From NCBI RefSeq assembly GCF_042662225.1, contig NZ_JBHSYQ010000003.1, forward strand, positions 372,001 through 436,000: a stretch of DNA of 64,000 nucleotides, in the 5' to 3' direction. A program made the position numbers and the translations under genes. Positions 25,023 to 33,295 of the stretch are shown here, in pieces. The first letter of the stretch is position 1, and each line of letters opens with the position of its first letter. Source of the stretch: Nibribacter roseus (lineage in GTDB: Bacteria; Bacteroidota; Bacteroidia; Cytophagales; Hymenobacteraceae). The notes below the pieces were generated by a model. That model worked only from the letters and a program-made list of their open reading frames with translations. It did no database searches and was not told the DNA's origin.

Positions 25023-26048
25023 ATGGCAAAGCATCGTCGCAAATACCCTGTCTGCACCAACTGCAATTTTGTTTTTGAAAAAGAGCAGCCAGATAACTTC
25101 TGCCCCCGCTGTGGGCAGGAAAACCATGACCTGAACGTACCCTTCAAACATGTAGCGCTGGAGCTGTTGGAAGGCACTATTCATTATGACAGTAAATTCT
25201 GGACCACGGTTAAATATCTGCTTTTTTATCCGGGTAGGTTAACGAACGAATTTCACCGGGGCCGGCGGGTAGGTTATGTGCCGCCCATCAGGTTGTATGT
25301 GTTCATCAGCTTTGTCTTTTTCTTATTGCTCTCGCTTAGAGTAAGCAGCATAAAGGAAGGTGAAAAATCTTTTGCTATTGATGTACGTGCCGCTGAAGCA
25401 GCGGCCTCAGAAAAACCAGAGAACTTAGCCGTACCCGGACCTGCCTCTGAACCAAACCCTAAGGCGAATAATCAATATAAAACATACCCAAACCCTTCAG
25501 ACACCTCCAAGGCAAACTTGACAACTTCAGATATATTGGTTGATTTGCCCCAGCACGCTACACAGGCACAGTTAGACTCAGCCTTGGGTAAATTTGGCGT
25601 TGATGACCCTAACTGGCTTTACCGTGGCAGCTTACAGAAAGTTGCCAATCTGCAAAAACTCCCCAAAAACGAGGTTTTGTTAAAAGCATTGAAGTACCTA
25701 TCTGTAATGATGTTTGTACTCATGCCCGTGTTTGCTTTGCTGCTGAAATTGGTTTTTTACCGTGCCCGCCGGTATTACATGGAGCACCTCATGTTCAGCA
25801 TTCATCTGCACTGCTTTTTCTTTTTGCTTTATACCCTATACATGCTGTTGCTCTACGTGTTTTCACCAGGCGGCTTGTTTGGATGGTTTAATCTATTGGG
25901 CATTCTTTACTTGTACCTTGGCCTAAAGCGTGTGTTTAAGAGAAGCTACATCCGCACTTTCTTCAACATGCTTATGGTGTTGCTCTTGTATACCGTGGCC
26001 GGTGTGGCTACGCTGCTCTTGGGCTTGATAGTAAGCGTGGCGATTTAA
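25023..26048 (+). CDS. DUF3667 family membrane protein with zinc ribbon
   Basis: 341 residues from the ATG at 25023; the longer frame begins at a TTG and would translate spacer and a repeat copy, so it was rejected. A zinc ribbon lies at the N-terminus (VCTNCNF then FCPRCGQE, two CxxC pairs). Then comes a conserved HYDSKFWTTVKYLLFYPGRLTNEFHRGRRVGYVPPIRLYVFISFVFFLL block, a polar linker rich in Ala/Pro/Asn, and at least four transmembrane segments toward the C-terminus. This matches DUF3667 of Bacteroidota. Function unknown. Confidence 0.8.
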   Translation: MAKHRRKYPVCTNCNFVFEKEQPDNFCPRCGQENHDLNVPFKHVALELLEGTIHYDSKFWTTVKYLLFYPGRLTNEFHRGRRVGYVPPIRLYVFISFVFFLLLSLRVSSIKEGEKSFAIDVRAAEAAASEKPENLAVPGPASEPNPKANNQYKTYPNPSDTSKANLTTSDILVDLPQHATQAQLDSALGKFGVDDPNWLYRGSLQKVANLQKLPKNEVLLKALKYLSVMMFVLMPVFALLLKLVFYRARRYYMEHLMFSIHLHCFFFLLYTLYMLLLYVFSPGGLFGWFNLLGILYLYLGLKRVFKRSYIRTFFNMLMVLLLYTVAGVATLLLGLIVSVAI

Positions 26049-26141
26049 TTTTTTCAGAAAAATAAAAGAGGCTAGGCAACCTTTGGGCAATTCTTGCATC
26101 TATGAAAAAAAGAAGCATAAAACACCTTCACTATACACCTT

Positions 26142-26843
26142 ATGAAAAAGGCATTCTCTCTCGTTATTCTATTGCTAACCTTCTTTAGCGTTTCTACATT
26201 AGTAAACGCCCAAACCGTAGAGGGTAACGGTAAAATCACTACCCAAAACCGCACCGTACCGGCTTTTACCGGGCTTAAAATAACCGGCGGGTTTGAAGTT
26301 GTGCTCACGCAAGGCAACAAAGAAAGTTTGAAATTAGAAGCTGAGGAAAACACTATGTCTCATATTGAGACTGAAGTGAGCAATGGCATTTTGAACATTA
26401 AAACCAAGGGCGTTAAAAACGCTAAAAAGCTGAAGGTTTACGTAACGGTGCGCGACCTGCAAAGTTTGGAACTGAGCGGTGGCATTAAGTTAGCCTCTAC
26501 CAACACTATAACCGCTAACAAACTTAACCTAGAGCTTGCCGGAGGCATTAACCTGGAGATGGCTATTCAGGTAAAAGAGTTAAACGCTGAAATTGCCGGC
26601 GGAACCAACACTACCCTGACAGGCAGGGCAGATAGAGTGAAATTGGAATTGGCTGGGGCTTCCAATTTAAAAGCCTCTGACCTGCAAACTGATTATTTCA
26701 CTATTGAAGCCGCTGGTGTAGGCAACGCTGAGGTAAACGTAGCCAAAGAGTTAAATGTAGATGCCGCAGGCATAGTAAACGTAGACTACAAAGGCTCTCC
26801 TAAAGTAAAGCACAGCGGCATGGGCAAAGTAAGGCCTATGTAA
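26142..26843 (+). CDS. GIN-domain (DUF2807) exported protein
   Basis: 233 residues with a signal peptide (KKAFSLVILLLTFFSVSTLV, then NAQ). The mature protein is a GIN/DUF2807 beta-solenoid: FTGLKITGGFEVVLTQGN opens it, then short coils follow with repeating LELAGGINL, LNAEIAGGTNT, VKLELAGASNL and NVDAAGIVNVDYKG. These domains occur in head-like surface or periplasmic proteins of Bacteroidota with no confirmed ligand. It ends in front of a strong bidirectional terminator shared with rlpA. Confidence 0.85.
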   Translation: MKKAFSLVILLLTFFSVSTLVNAQTVEGNGKITTQNRTVPAFTGLKITGGFEVVLTQGNKESLKLEAEENTMSHIETEVSNGILNIKTKGVKNAKKLKVYVTVRDLQSLELSGGIKLASTNTITANKLNLELAGGINLEMAIQVKELNAEIAGGTNTTLTGRADRVKLELAGASNLKASDLQTDYFTIEAAGVGNAEVNVAKELNVDAAGIVNVDYKGSPKVKHSGMGKVRPM

Positions 26844-26868
26844 TTCTCCCTTTCTACCACGCTATGAA

Positions 26869-26913
26869 AAAACAAGAATCCCCGGCAGCGGTACTGCCGG
26901 GGATTCTTGTTTT
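26869..26913. terminator. Bidirectional terminator between the GIN gene and rlpA
   Basis: Perfect 20-bp arms (AAAACAAGAATCCCCGGCAG and complement) around a CGGTA loop. A tracts on one side and T tracts on the other allow it to stop both convergent genes. Confidence 0.93.
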
Positions 26914-26918
26914 GAACC

Positions 26919-27332
26919 TTAGTCATTCTTGGCAGGCTTGATCACCTTCATTTGCACCGGCACCACTCCGGCTCGTTGCATATCTAACTTACGGGCCGCT
27001 GATTTAGACAAGTCAATGATTCGTCCGGCCACAAAAGGACCTCGGTCGGTAATGCGTACTTTAACTGATTTACCATTGACGGGGTTAGTTACCTTCACTT
27101 TAGTACCGAAGGGCAACTTTTTATGAGCGGCTGTTCTTTTGCCGGGTCGGTACCGCTGGCCATTCGCCATCTTATTGCCACGCAGCTTATCAGAATAATA
27201 AGAGGCTTTTCCGTTTTCAGTGTAGCCTTTCTGCCCGAAAGCGGGAGCTTTTGAGGCACAGCCTGGAGTAAATAAAACAAGTCCTAAACAGAACGTAACC
27301 GCTAGGGTAAAGGCAAAAGAATTAAAACGCAT
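26919..27332 (-). CDS. rlpA: Septal-ring lytic transglycosylase RlpA-like lipoprotein
   Basis: 137 residues. A lipoprotein signal (FCLGLVLFTPGC) is followed by a double-psi beta-barrel: NGKASYYSDKLRGNKMANGQRY, HKKLPFGTKVKVTNP, VKVRITDRGPFVAGRIIDLS. The Asp in ITDRGPF and the His in AAHKKLP are active-site positions of RlpA, which cleaves naked peptidoglycan strands at the septum. Unlike E. coli RlpA there is no SPOR domain. The gene overlaps the 3' end of the upstream alpha/beta hydrolase gene by 11 bases, so the two form an operon. Confidence 0.85.
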   Translation of the reverse strand: MRFNSFAFTLAVTFCLGLVLFTPGCASKAPAFGQKGYTENGKASYYSDKLRGNKMANGQRYRPGKRTAAHKKLPFGTKVKVTNPVNGKSVKVRITDRGPFVAGRIIDLSKSAARKLDMQRAGVVPVQMKVIKPAKND

Positions 27333-28017
27333 ACTTGAAAAAATGTTGAAGCGCCTGGGCCAGCATAGGCCAGTCCAGCTGCTCTAAAGGATGTCTGGTG
27401 TTTGGGAAAACCTGAAGTTCCGCCTGTGGCAACTGTTTGTATACTGCCAACGACTCTTCTACGGTTACTATTTGGTCCCGATCGCCAATGGCAATACGCA
27501 CGGGCACGGGCACCTGGCTTAATTGCTCAGGTTTAAGCAAGGGCACCTGACCCAAGTGCAGCATCATTTCGGCGGTGCGCAACATAACCTCTTCCCAATT
27601 CTGGGGAGCATGCCTTTCCTCTAGTGTTTGGGCAAAAGCAGGCAATTTTTCTGTCACTACGTCGGGGCGCAGGCGGGAAGTCTCATGCGTAGCCGCCTCC
27701 GGCGACCAGGCAAATTTGGTTGCCAAGGTGAAAATACTGGAGAAATTTTCGGGTCTCTGGCGGGCAGCCTCCAGCGCCACATAGCCACCCATGCTAAAGC
27801 CAAATACATTCACCTTTGTAAAGCCGCGGTCGTTTATCCATTCCAGCAACTGCTGTACAAAGGTCTCAATTCTAAAAGGTCCTCCGGGCATACCGGCACC
27901 ACCGTGCCCTTCAAAGTTGAAAGAGTATACCGGCACTTGCGCCGGCAACAGTGGTAGCAATGGCTCAAATTGGCTCTGCGCCCCTAGAGCCCCATGTAAC
28001 AGTAGCAATGGTTCCAT
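27322..28017 (-). CDS. Alpha/beta hydrolase
   Basis: 231 residues from the ATG at 28017; the earlier in-frame ATG adds 12 residues without family support. The fold is clear: LLLLHGALGAQSQFEPLLPLL (oxyanion HG), a nucleophile elbow VNVFGFSMGGYVALE (GxSxGG), the acidic residue in VRIAIGDRDQIV and the His in FPNTRHPLEQLDW. Small size and the LLHGALG start resemble esterases and MhpC/BioH-type hydrolases. The substrate cannot be assigned. It is the first gene of a pair overlapping rlpA. Confidence 0.83.
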   Translation of the reverse strand: MEPLLLLHGALGAQSQFEPLLPLLPAQVPVYSFNFEGHGGAGMPGGPFRIETFVQQLLEWINDRGFTKVNVFGFSMGGYVALEAARQRPENFSSIFTLATKFAWSPEAATHETSRLRPDVVTEKLPAFAQTLEERHAPQNWEEVMLRTAEMMLHLGQVPLLKPEQLSQVPVPVRIAIGDRDQIVTVEESLAVYKQLPQAELQVFPNTRHPLEQLDWPMLAQALQHFFKYAF

Positions 28018-28062
28018 ATATTTAAAGGTAAACGATTCTACCCATACCTGCACTTTATGTAC

Positions 28063-28101
28063 GCGTTTTTGCCCTACTTTCAGAAAAATGAGCCAGAAAC
28101 A
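28063..28101. repeat. Palindromic repeat, degenerate copy
   Basis: CGTTTTTGCCCTACTTTCAG followed by AAAAATGAGCCAGAAAC. The outline of the family is kept but pairing is weak. It lies ~45 bases upstream of the hydrolase start. Confidence 0.5.
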
Positions 28102-28932
28102 CAGCTCCGCCGCACCATACTCTTACAAAAAATATGCAGGGGCAAAGCCAAGCATGCCCCAATTGGCTGAACCTTTCAGCGCTTCCCTCTTCCACAAAAA
28201 TTAAACGCTCTTTCTGCCATACTATTACTTCTCCTATTTTCGTTATTCATGATTTAAATAACACGAACTTATTTTTCTCAATTCCTTTCTGATATCTCAC
28301 ACTTATTTTCCAACATATATTCTCTCTTATTTAAGAATATGTTAATACAATAAGAAATCAGATTCATTTAAGTTAAACATATGTTAATCACCTCATAAAC
28401 CCTTGCCCCATAAAAAACACCCCATTACCTTAGCACCGTTATTTTAAACCAATAGTAGAAAATGCAGGCAACAATTTAGAAGATATTAAACAGGTGTCCG
28501 ATACTGAATAATAAGTGCCCATTTTTGAACATTACTATCAAAACAAAACAGCTATAAACAACTGACAGACAATATTTTAAATTTTGGCATAGGTATTGAC
28601 TTGCATCATCCAGCATGCGTAGCTATTTACCAGTTAAAAATACGCAGGCGCAAACATATTGTAACCGAACCAACCCATCTCTACAACAAACAACCAACTG
28701 TTTTAAAGAGAGTAATAATTTAAAGAAATTTTTTTAGCCTAAAGCAACCATCTTTAAAAATCTGCATCTATAAAGGTGTAATCAGTTTTCAATTAGGAAA
28801 TAAAAAAAGGACAGACAAAAATCTGACCCTGCTTTTTACACCCTTTCCTGAAAAAAAGCTTTAACAAATTCTTAACATAAGACAATTTATTTTAACTAAA
28901 ACCACTTTTAAAACACTTTAAAATTTACCACT
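28102..28932. other. Long A/T-rich gene-free region
   Basis: About 830 bases, much richer in A/T than the surroundings from ~28.2 kb, with no supported reading frame. A promoter-like pair TTG (28403-28405), 20-base spacer, TACCTTAG (28426-28433) lies on the plus strand. A weak hairpin followed by T residues lies near 28.81-28.84 kb. It may hold a leader or a small RNA, but nothing more can be said from sequence. Confidence 0.5.
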
Positions 28933-29250
28933 ATGAAACGCTTTCTTCTTCTTTCAGCATTAATTTTAGCGCAAGTATTTACTGTATTTGCCCAAACTCC
29001 TGCCACTCGTGAAAATGATGACCAAATAGCCATGCACCGCCAGCCAAGCATGTCTACAGAGGTGATGCGTTATTTGAATCCAGGCGAGCATGTAACGCGC
29101 GTTCGCAAAATTAATGATGAGTGGAGCCTGGTTACTATAGACGGAGAAGGAGGTTATGTATTGAATACCTTCCTGAAGGCTTCCAGAAACAAAAAGAAAG
29201 ATACCGCTAAGTCTAAGACTGTAGTAGCTCCAAGCGCCAGCCTGAAATAA
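28933..29250 (+). CDS. Small exported protein with SH3-like domain
   Basis: 105 residues: a signal peptide (KRFLLLSALILAQVFTVFAQ) then ~60 residues resembling a bacterial SH3 (SH3b) fold, with MHRQPSMSTEVMRYLNPGEHV, DEWSLVTIDGEGGYVLNTFL and a basic tail (SRNKKKDTAKSKT). SH3b domains often bind peptidoglycan stem peptides, so an envelope role is plausible. A long A/T-rich leader region precedes it and a strong terminator follows. Confidence 0.68.
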   Translation: MKRFLLLSALILAQVFTVFAQTPATRENDDQIAMHRQPSMSTEVMRYLNPGEHVTRVRKINDEWSLVTIDGEGGYVLNTFLKASRNKKKDTAKSKTVVAPSASLK

Positions 29251-29309
29251 TCTGTTGGCGCAGCCCCCATGCGTCAACACAGCCTTGCTTTCCCCCTTTA
29301 CCCCCTAAA

Positions 29310-29345
29310 AAAGGCCCACCTTAACAAAGGTGGGCCTTTCTTTTT
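29310..29345. terminator. Bidirectional terminator after the SH3-like gene
   Basis: AAAGGCCCACCTT (29310-29322) pairs perfectly with AAGGTGGGCCTTT (29327-29339). It is flanked by A and T tracts, so it can also serve the convergent gene at 29364. Confidence 0.92.
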
Positions 29346-29363
29346 TTAACCAGCAGCGTTTGT

Positions 29364-30110
29364 TTAATCTACCCGCTCATAGTTGTATAGCTCAATGGCC
29401 TCTGAAAGACGGTCTTTGCTGGTGAACTTAAGTAATTGGGGCAGCAAAGAGACACCAAGACCAACTAACAGCAAAGGTGAAAAGCTAGAGGTCTGCCCAC
29501 CTTTGAACTGCTGGTATAAGCCAACGCCTATTATACCGGCTCCGGCAACATACATACCTGTTTGCAGGGTTTGGGCACTCTTATACTTCTGCAAGCTTTC
29601 TAAACTACCTGGGTTGTCAGAGAGCGCTACTCTGAGGTTACGGTACGTCAAAGGCTCCAGTGGCCCATTGTCTTTAGAGTAGTAATACACCTTACGTTGG
29701 GTAGGATAACCGTAGCCGCCATAGCCATACCTGCCAAAACCGCCCATACCCATTCCAACGCCCGGGCCATAAGTGTTATAATCGGTGCGCAGCACAAAAA
29801 AGGTAGAAATGCGCCCAGTACGTTCACGTTGAGCAAAGTCACTGAACCGCCGGCCAGCATTCACACGCGCAAAATAGCCCTCAGTGTTCTGGAAAACTTT
29901 CACCTCTTCGGGTTTAAACCGCAGGGTGTCATCCAGCAGAAAATGGTTCTGCTTAAACAGCGGACTTTTGTATTGCAGCTTACGCGCATACACCCGCTCC
30001 CCATTGTACAGCTCAATAAAGTAAGGGGTACTGTAGCCAGCCTCTTGCGCCAAGCTGCTTTCCACTGCCCCCCACAGCATCAGTATCAAAAGAATTATTT
30101 TTTTCATCAT
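29364..30110 (-). CDS. Exported protein with Gly/Tyr-rich loop, unknown function
   Basis: 248 residues. Signal peptide MMKKIILLILMLWGAVESSLAQ. The first mature half has strands around YFIELYNGERVYARKLQYKS and a VKVFQNTEGYFARV segment. A Gly/Tyr-rich loop (GMGMGGFGRYGYGGYGYP) follows near residue 120. A hydrophobic stretch lies near 185-230 (TGMYVAGAGIIGVGLY and PLLLVGLGVSLLPQLL), perhaps a membrane hairpin. No family recognised; envelope-associated by inference. Confidence 0.65.
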   Translation of the reverse strand: MMKKIILLILMLWGAVESSLAQEAGYSTPYFIELYNGERVYARKLQYKSPLFKQNHFLLDDTLRFKPEEVKVFQNTEGYFARVNAGRRFSDFAQRERTGRISTFFVLRTDYNTYGPGVGMGMGGFGRYGYGGYGYPTQRKVYYYSKDNGPLEPLTYRNLRVALSDNPGSLESLQKYKSAQTLQTGMYVAGAGIIGVGLYQQFKGGQTSSFSPLLLVGLGVSLLPQLLKFTSKDRLSEAIELYNYERVD

Positions 30111-30270
30111 AATGCTTTAAGAACGAAAAACATACACCAAAGTGATAATTCAGCAGAAAAAAAGAAAGAGAAAGGCTGCTTTTATTCCATTACACCGCTT
30201 TACGAAACAGCAAACAACTTAGTACAGTAAAAGAAAGGAAACGTAATGTTTCACTTAACTTGAACTAACC

Positions 30271-30513
30271 ATGGTTGTAGCAATTGTAATTTTATTAGTA
30301 GTAGCCTTTTTTGTGACAATGTATTATTACCGTTCCAAAAACCCAAGGCAAATTGAAACCCACACTACCCCTATTTCTGGCGGTGGTTCAAATAGTGTCA
30401 GTAACCCTAGCCAGGCATCCAGACCCTCTTCTAACCCAGGCAGTATTCCAGACGGAGATGGCCACAGCAAAGGCGACGGAAACGCAGCCATGAGCGCAGG
30501 AAGGCAGGGTTAA
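30271..30513 (+). CDS. Small single-pass membrane protein, unknown
   Basis: 80 residues: one N-terminal transmembrane helix (VVAIVILLVVAFFVTMYYY) then a basic junction and a Gly/Ser/Asn/Pro-rich, probably disordered tail. No family recognised. It is placed between a divergent exported protein gene and a strong terminator, which argues that the frame is real. Confidence 0.6.
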   Translation: MVVAIVILLVVAFFVTMYYYRSKNPRQIETHTTPISGGGSNSVSNPSQASRPSSNPGSIPDGDGHSKGDGNAAMSAGRQG

Positions 30514-30541
30514 TACATTCACCCCATGCAAACAGTAACCC

Positions 30542-30584
30542 ATAAAAGAAGGGGCGCCTACCAGGTAGGTGCCCCTTCTTTTAT
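30542..30584. terminator. Bidirectional terminator before hsp20
   Basis: Arms of 21 bases starting ATAAAAGAAGGGGC pair fully apart from one G-T position. It lies between the small membrane protein gene and the convergent hsp20. Confidence 0.92.
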
Positions 30585-30599
30585 GGAATTATGCGTTGG

Positions 30600-31163
30600 T
30601 TAATGAGTGCCGTTTTCATGCACCAGCTGCCTTTTTTTAGGAGCAGCGGCATTGTTTTTTTGTTTGGCTTCTGCTTGTTTTTCTGAGTTGCCGTTGCTTT
30701 CTATGGCAAGAGAACGGGTATCACCATCGCGCACTTCTATGCGGTGGCGGGCAGTTTTGCGCTCATCTTTTGGCACGCTTACATGCAGAATGCCATTTTC
30801 AAAAACGGCTTCAATTTTATCTGCGTCTACGGTATCTGGCAAGTAGAAAGTACGGGAGAAAGTGCCGTACTGGCTTTCTATTAAATGATACCGTTTCTCT
30901 TTTTCCTCTTTCCGGAAGCGTCTCTCACCAGAAATGGTCAGACGGCCTTCTTGAAAATCTAGCTGGATGTCTTCTTTAGACAAACCTGGGAGAGCAACTT
31001 CAATTTCGAAGCCTTTCTCTGTCTCGTATGAATCAACCATAGGGTTGAATTTACTTAACCGCTCCTGGCTGTTAACAGTGTCCTGAAAAAAGCGGTCAAG
31101 CATACTGCTGAAGGTCTGCGGCATAAAATCATCAAGGCCGCTTCTAAAACGTTGGATAGCCAT
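30600..31163 (-). CDS. Hsp20/alpha-crystallin family chaperone
   Basis: 187 residues. Small heat-shock proteins form oligomers that hold unfolding proteins. The alpha-crystallin domain spans residues ~45-145: PMVDSYETEKGFEIEVALPGLSKEDIQLDF, LTISGERRFRKEEKEKRYHL, GTFSRTFYLPDTVDADKIEAVFENGILHVSVPKDE. A long low-complexity C-terminus rich in Asn, Lys, Gln and Ala follows, and no clear IxI motif is seen in it, which is unusual because that motif drives oligomer assembly. A canonical Shine-Dalgarno, AAAGGAGT, lies upstream. Confidence 0.92.
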   Translation of the reverse strand: MAIQRFRSGLDDFMPQTFSSMLDRFFQDTVNSQERLSKFNPMVDSYETEKGFEIEVALPGLSKEDIQLDFQEGRLTISGERRFRKEEKEKRYHLIESQYGTFSRTFYLPDTVDADKIEAVFENGILHVSVPKDERKTARHRIEVRDGDTRSLAIESNGNSEKQAEAKQKNNAAAPKKRQLVHENGTH

Positions 31164-31167
31164 AACA

Positions 31168-31175
31168 ACTCCTTT
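31168..31175 (-). promoter_or_regulatory. Strong Shine-Dalgarno of hsp20
   Basis: Minus strand AAAGGAGT, with GGAG about 5 bases before the ATG. Most genes here have no such sequence. Confidence 0.75.
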
Positions 31176-31282
31176 CTTTTTAGTTTGTGCGACAATAAAT
31201 TAGAGAAGGCCTGTTGCCTCCTGTTTTACCTACATCCTTCCTCACAAGGGCCGTTCAACGTCACTCTGCTCCGGCAGAACTC

Positions 31283-31321
31283 CGTTTTAAGCCTAGTTTC
31301 TCAAAAAAAGCCCCAAAACAG
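31283..31321. repeat. Palindromic repeat between the two Hsp20-type genes
   Basis: CGTTTTAAGCCTAGTTTCTC and AAAAAAAGCCCCAAAACAG. Arms are imperfect; it sits 20 bases from the stop of the second Hsp20-type gene. Confidence 0.7.
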
Positions 31322-31341
31322 TATTTGTTCCAGGGTTATTA

Positions 31342-31725
31342 TTAGTAACGGTAATCAATATCTAATACTCTTGGCCCCTTGGGTAAAAAGGGAACCATTA
31401 TACGTAGCTCCTTACCCTTGAATTCAGCGGACAGCTGAGAGTAGTCTACCAGTGGGGGGAGCACGAAATTGTGCAGGAACAACGGAGCCTGCATGGCTGG
31501 GTTGTTCTCATTTTGGTGCAGAGCCATAACGGTGACTGTATTTCTGTCTACCACTACCTGCCACTGCTCCGGCTCAACCCCAGGCAACATCACCCTTAGA
31601 ACAGCGCCTTCTTCCCGCTTGTCCATCTTGATGATGGGCTGGCTTACGCCACCGCCAATGGTGTTGGTTAAATCAATATATTGAGCTACGTTCTGTAAGA
31701 ACTTTTTATCTTTTATCAACTTCAT
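31342..31725 (-). CDS. Divergent Hsp20-like protein
   Basis: 127 residues, shorter than its neighbour. The core KMDKREEGAVLRVMLPGVEPEQWQVVVDRNTVTVMAL aligns in pattern with the alpha-crystallin domain, and the C-terminus FVLPPLVDYSQLSAEFKGKELRIMVPF matches its last strands. It lacks a long tail. A perfect AAAGGAGG ribosome binding site lies 9 bases upstream. It precedes hsp20 on the same strand, with a palindromic repeat in the ~180-base gap, so cotranscription is possible but not required. Confidence 0.75.
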   Translation of the reverse strand: MKLIKDKKFLQNVAQYIDLTNTIGGGVSQPIIKMDKREEGAVLRVMLPGVEPEQWQVVVDRNTVTVMALHQNENNPAMQAPLFLHNFVLPPLVDYSQLSAEFKGKELRIMVPFLPKGPRVLDIDYRY

Positions 31726-31734
31726 ATCTTATCG

Positions 31735-31742
31735 CCTCCTTT
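31735..31742 (-). promoter_or_regulatory. Canonical Shine-Dalgarno of the second Hsp20-like gene
   Basis: Minus strand AAAGGAGG, nine bases before the ATG. It is a perfect complement to the conserved 16S 3' end. Confidence 0.8.
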
Positions 31743-31946
31743 GTGCTTTACAGTTGATAACTAAAGAACAAAGGGCGTACCAAGCCTTAAAACTGGTTTT
31801 TATATGAAATTATGGCAGAAAAGCAGAAGATAAACTTAAAACTCTAATGGCATTTTGACAGGATTGTGACAAGAAAAGGAGTAAGTAGCCACTAGAGACT
31901 TCCGTAATAAAGCAGGTCAAAGAGCGGAGACCTATGTGGGGACAGT

Positions 31947-32360
31947 TTAGACTTCGTCTAGCCACTCCATTGCATCCTCTACATTTTTGAATATTCTGAT
32001 TGTTACCTGGCCTTGTATTCGGGGGCGCAGTGCTTCCATTGCCAATTGCCCGTAGATGCCGGGAGCCAATACATGCGCGACGTACCTCATTCCGGCACGC
32101 ACGGCCTTTGGTGTCCATACATCGGCGAGCCAGTCGTTGGCAGTATCCCAGCCCCCAACAATGTTGGAGTTATCACTTAAGTATTTGGTACATTTTGTTT
32201 CCTGGAACCACTTTAGCAACTCTTCCATTACTTTTTGAATGGTTACCAAGGAGTGTACGCCCACCCAATCTGCATGTATAATGCCTTGAGGCTGCAGATA
32301 ATTAACACGCACTTGCGCCTGCCCGTACTGCAGAACAACAGAATTACCTGACAGCGTCAT
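31947..32360 (-). CDS. STAS/SEC14-like domain protein (SpoIIAA-like), copy A
   Basis: 137 residues without signal peptide. The pattern of a short beta-sheet start (VVLQYGQAQVRVNYLQPQGIIHADWVG), a helix with QKVMEELLKWFQETKCTKYLSDNSNIVG, and an ending IRIFKNVEDAMEWLDEV fits the SpoIIAA/STAS-SEC14 fold often seen in Cytophagales. It is paralogous to the gene at 32714, which is divergent from it across a 353-base A/T-rich spacer. The phosphorylation site of anti-sigma antagonists could not be identified. Function unknown. Confidence 0.65.
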   Translation of the reverse strand: MTLSGNSVVLQYGQAQVRVNYLQPQGIIHADWVGVHSLVTIQKVMEELLKWFQETKCTKYLSDNSNIVGGWDTANDWLADVWTPKAVRAGMRYVAHVLAPGIYGQLAMEALRPRIQGQVTIRIFKNVEDAMEWLDEV

Positions 32361-32713
32361 ACAAAATATTTATAACCATTACGCAAAATGATATTTTCTA
32401 AGAATATTTTAAATAAGTCTGTCATTATTTATTTTTAGCGAAGCTATTATCTGCACATATCATCCCCGCTATGGCTTCCTTTGTACCAACCTAGTCGATA
32501 TATAATTTGTTTTAAAATTTAATAAGATTACCTACTTCTCTTAACTAAAATGAATGTAAAATGTGCAGAGAGAGCATTTATAGATATGATTGATAATTTT
32601 TTTCAAAAACCCGAGAAGGAGCTGCATCTAAAATAAAAGCAATTCGTATAAAACAATCCCGCCCAAACCATTATCCTGAATTAGCCTCTCAGTATTGTTC
32701 GGCTCTAATAAAC
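32361..32713. other. A/T-rich divergent spacer
   Basis: About 350 bases between two divergently transcribed STAS/SEC14-like genes. It probably contains both promoters, but no clean TAnnTTTG box with TTG partner was found. No reading frame supported. Confidence 0.5.
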
Positions 32714-33148
32714 ATGAGAATATTATATTTTGAAAATCATGTACTTACTCTGTCTTATGACAGAGAGCGGAAGACGGGTTATGCTGTCTGGAATGGCTTC
32801 CTGAGCAGTTCAGAATTTCAGGAAGCTACCACTAAGTGCGTAGAGTTAATGGAAAAAGAGGAGTTGGTGAACTGGTTAGCCGATAACCGGAAGATGAAGG
32901 CTATAAGACAGGCAGACCAGCAATGGTTCCTGGAAAACATTGTGCCTCGCTTATTGCACAGCTCTCTTCAACGCATGGCAACGTTGGTATCTCATGACAT
33001 TTTCAATAAAATGGCCGTAGACAACATCATGCAAAGGGCAGGAACACACGATCACCTAACTATGCGCGATTTCCAGGACGAGGCTGCCGCTACTGCCTGG
33101 CTGGAGGCCCCAGCTTCAACGGCAGCGCAAGAATCTTTCAACGCTTAA
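32714..33148 (+). CDS. STAS/SEC14-like domain protein (SpoIIAA-like), copy B
   Basis: 144 residues, cytoplasmic. It shares its layout with the protein at 31947: an opening strand with Tyr and Asp/Glu (HVLTLSYDRERKTGYAVWNGFL), the helix ELMEKEELVNWLADNRKMKAI aligning with KCTKYLSDNSNIVG, and the ending MRDFQDEAAATAWLEA aligning with IRIFKNVEDAMEWLDEV. The family resembles anti-sigma-factor-antagonist folds but often occurs singly in Cytophagales. A signalling role is plausible, not shown. Confidence 0.65.
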   Translation: MRILYFENHVLTLSYDRERKTGYAVWNGFLSSSEFQEATTKCVELMEKEELVNWLADNRKMKAIRQADQQWFLENIVPRLLHSSLQRMATLVSHDIFNKMAVDNIMQRAGTHDHLTMRDFQDEAAATAWLEAPASTAAQESFNA

Positions 33149-33295
33149 GCAATACCTGTTCCGGTGGTTACTTAATTATAGCCCATGCTAAAGTCAGATT
33201 TTTATATGACTGCTACTGCGGCGTTGGCTTTAAGCTAACCCAGTGCTTCCCTACAAAACAAAAACCTCCAGCGCCTTTGCTTCGTTTCCGCTAAC

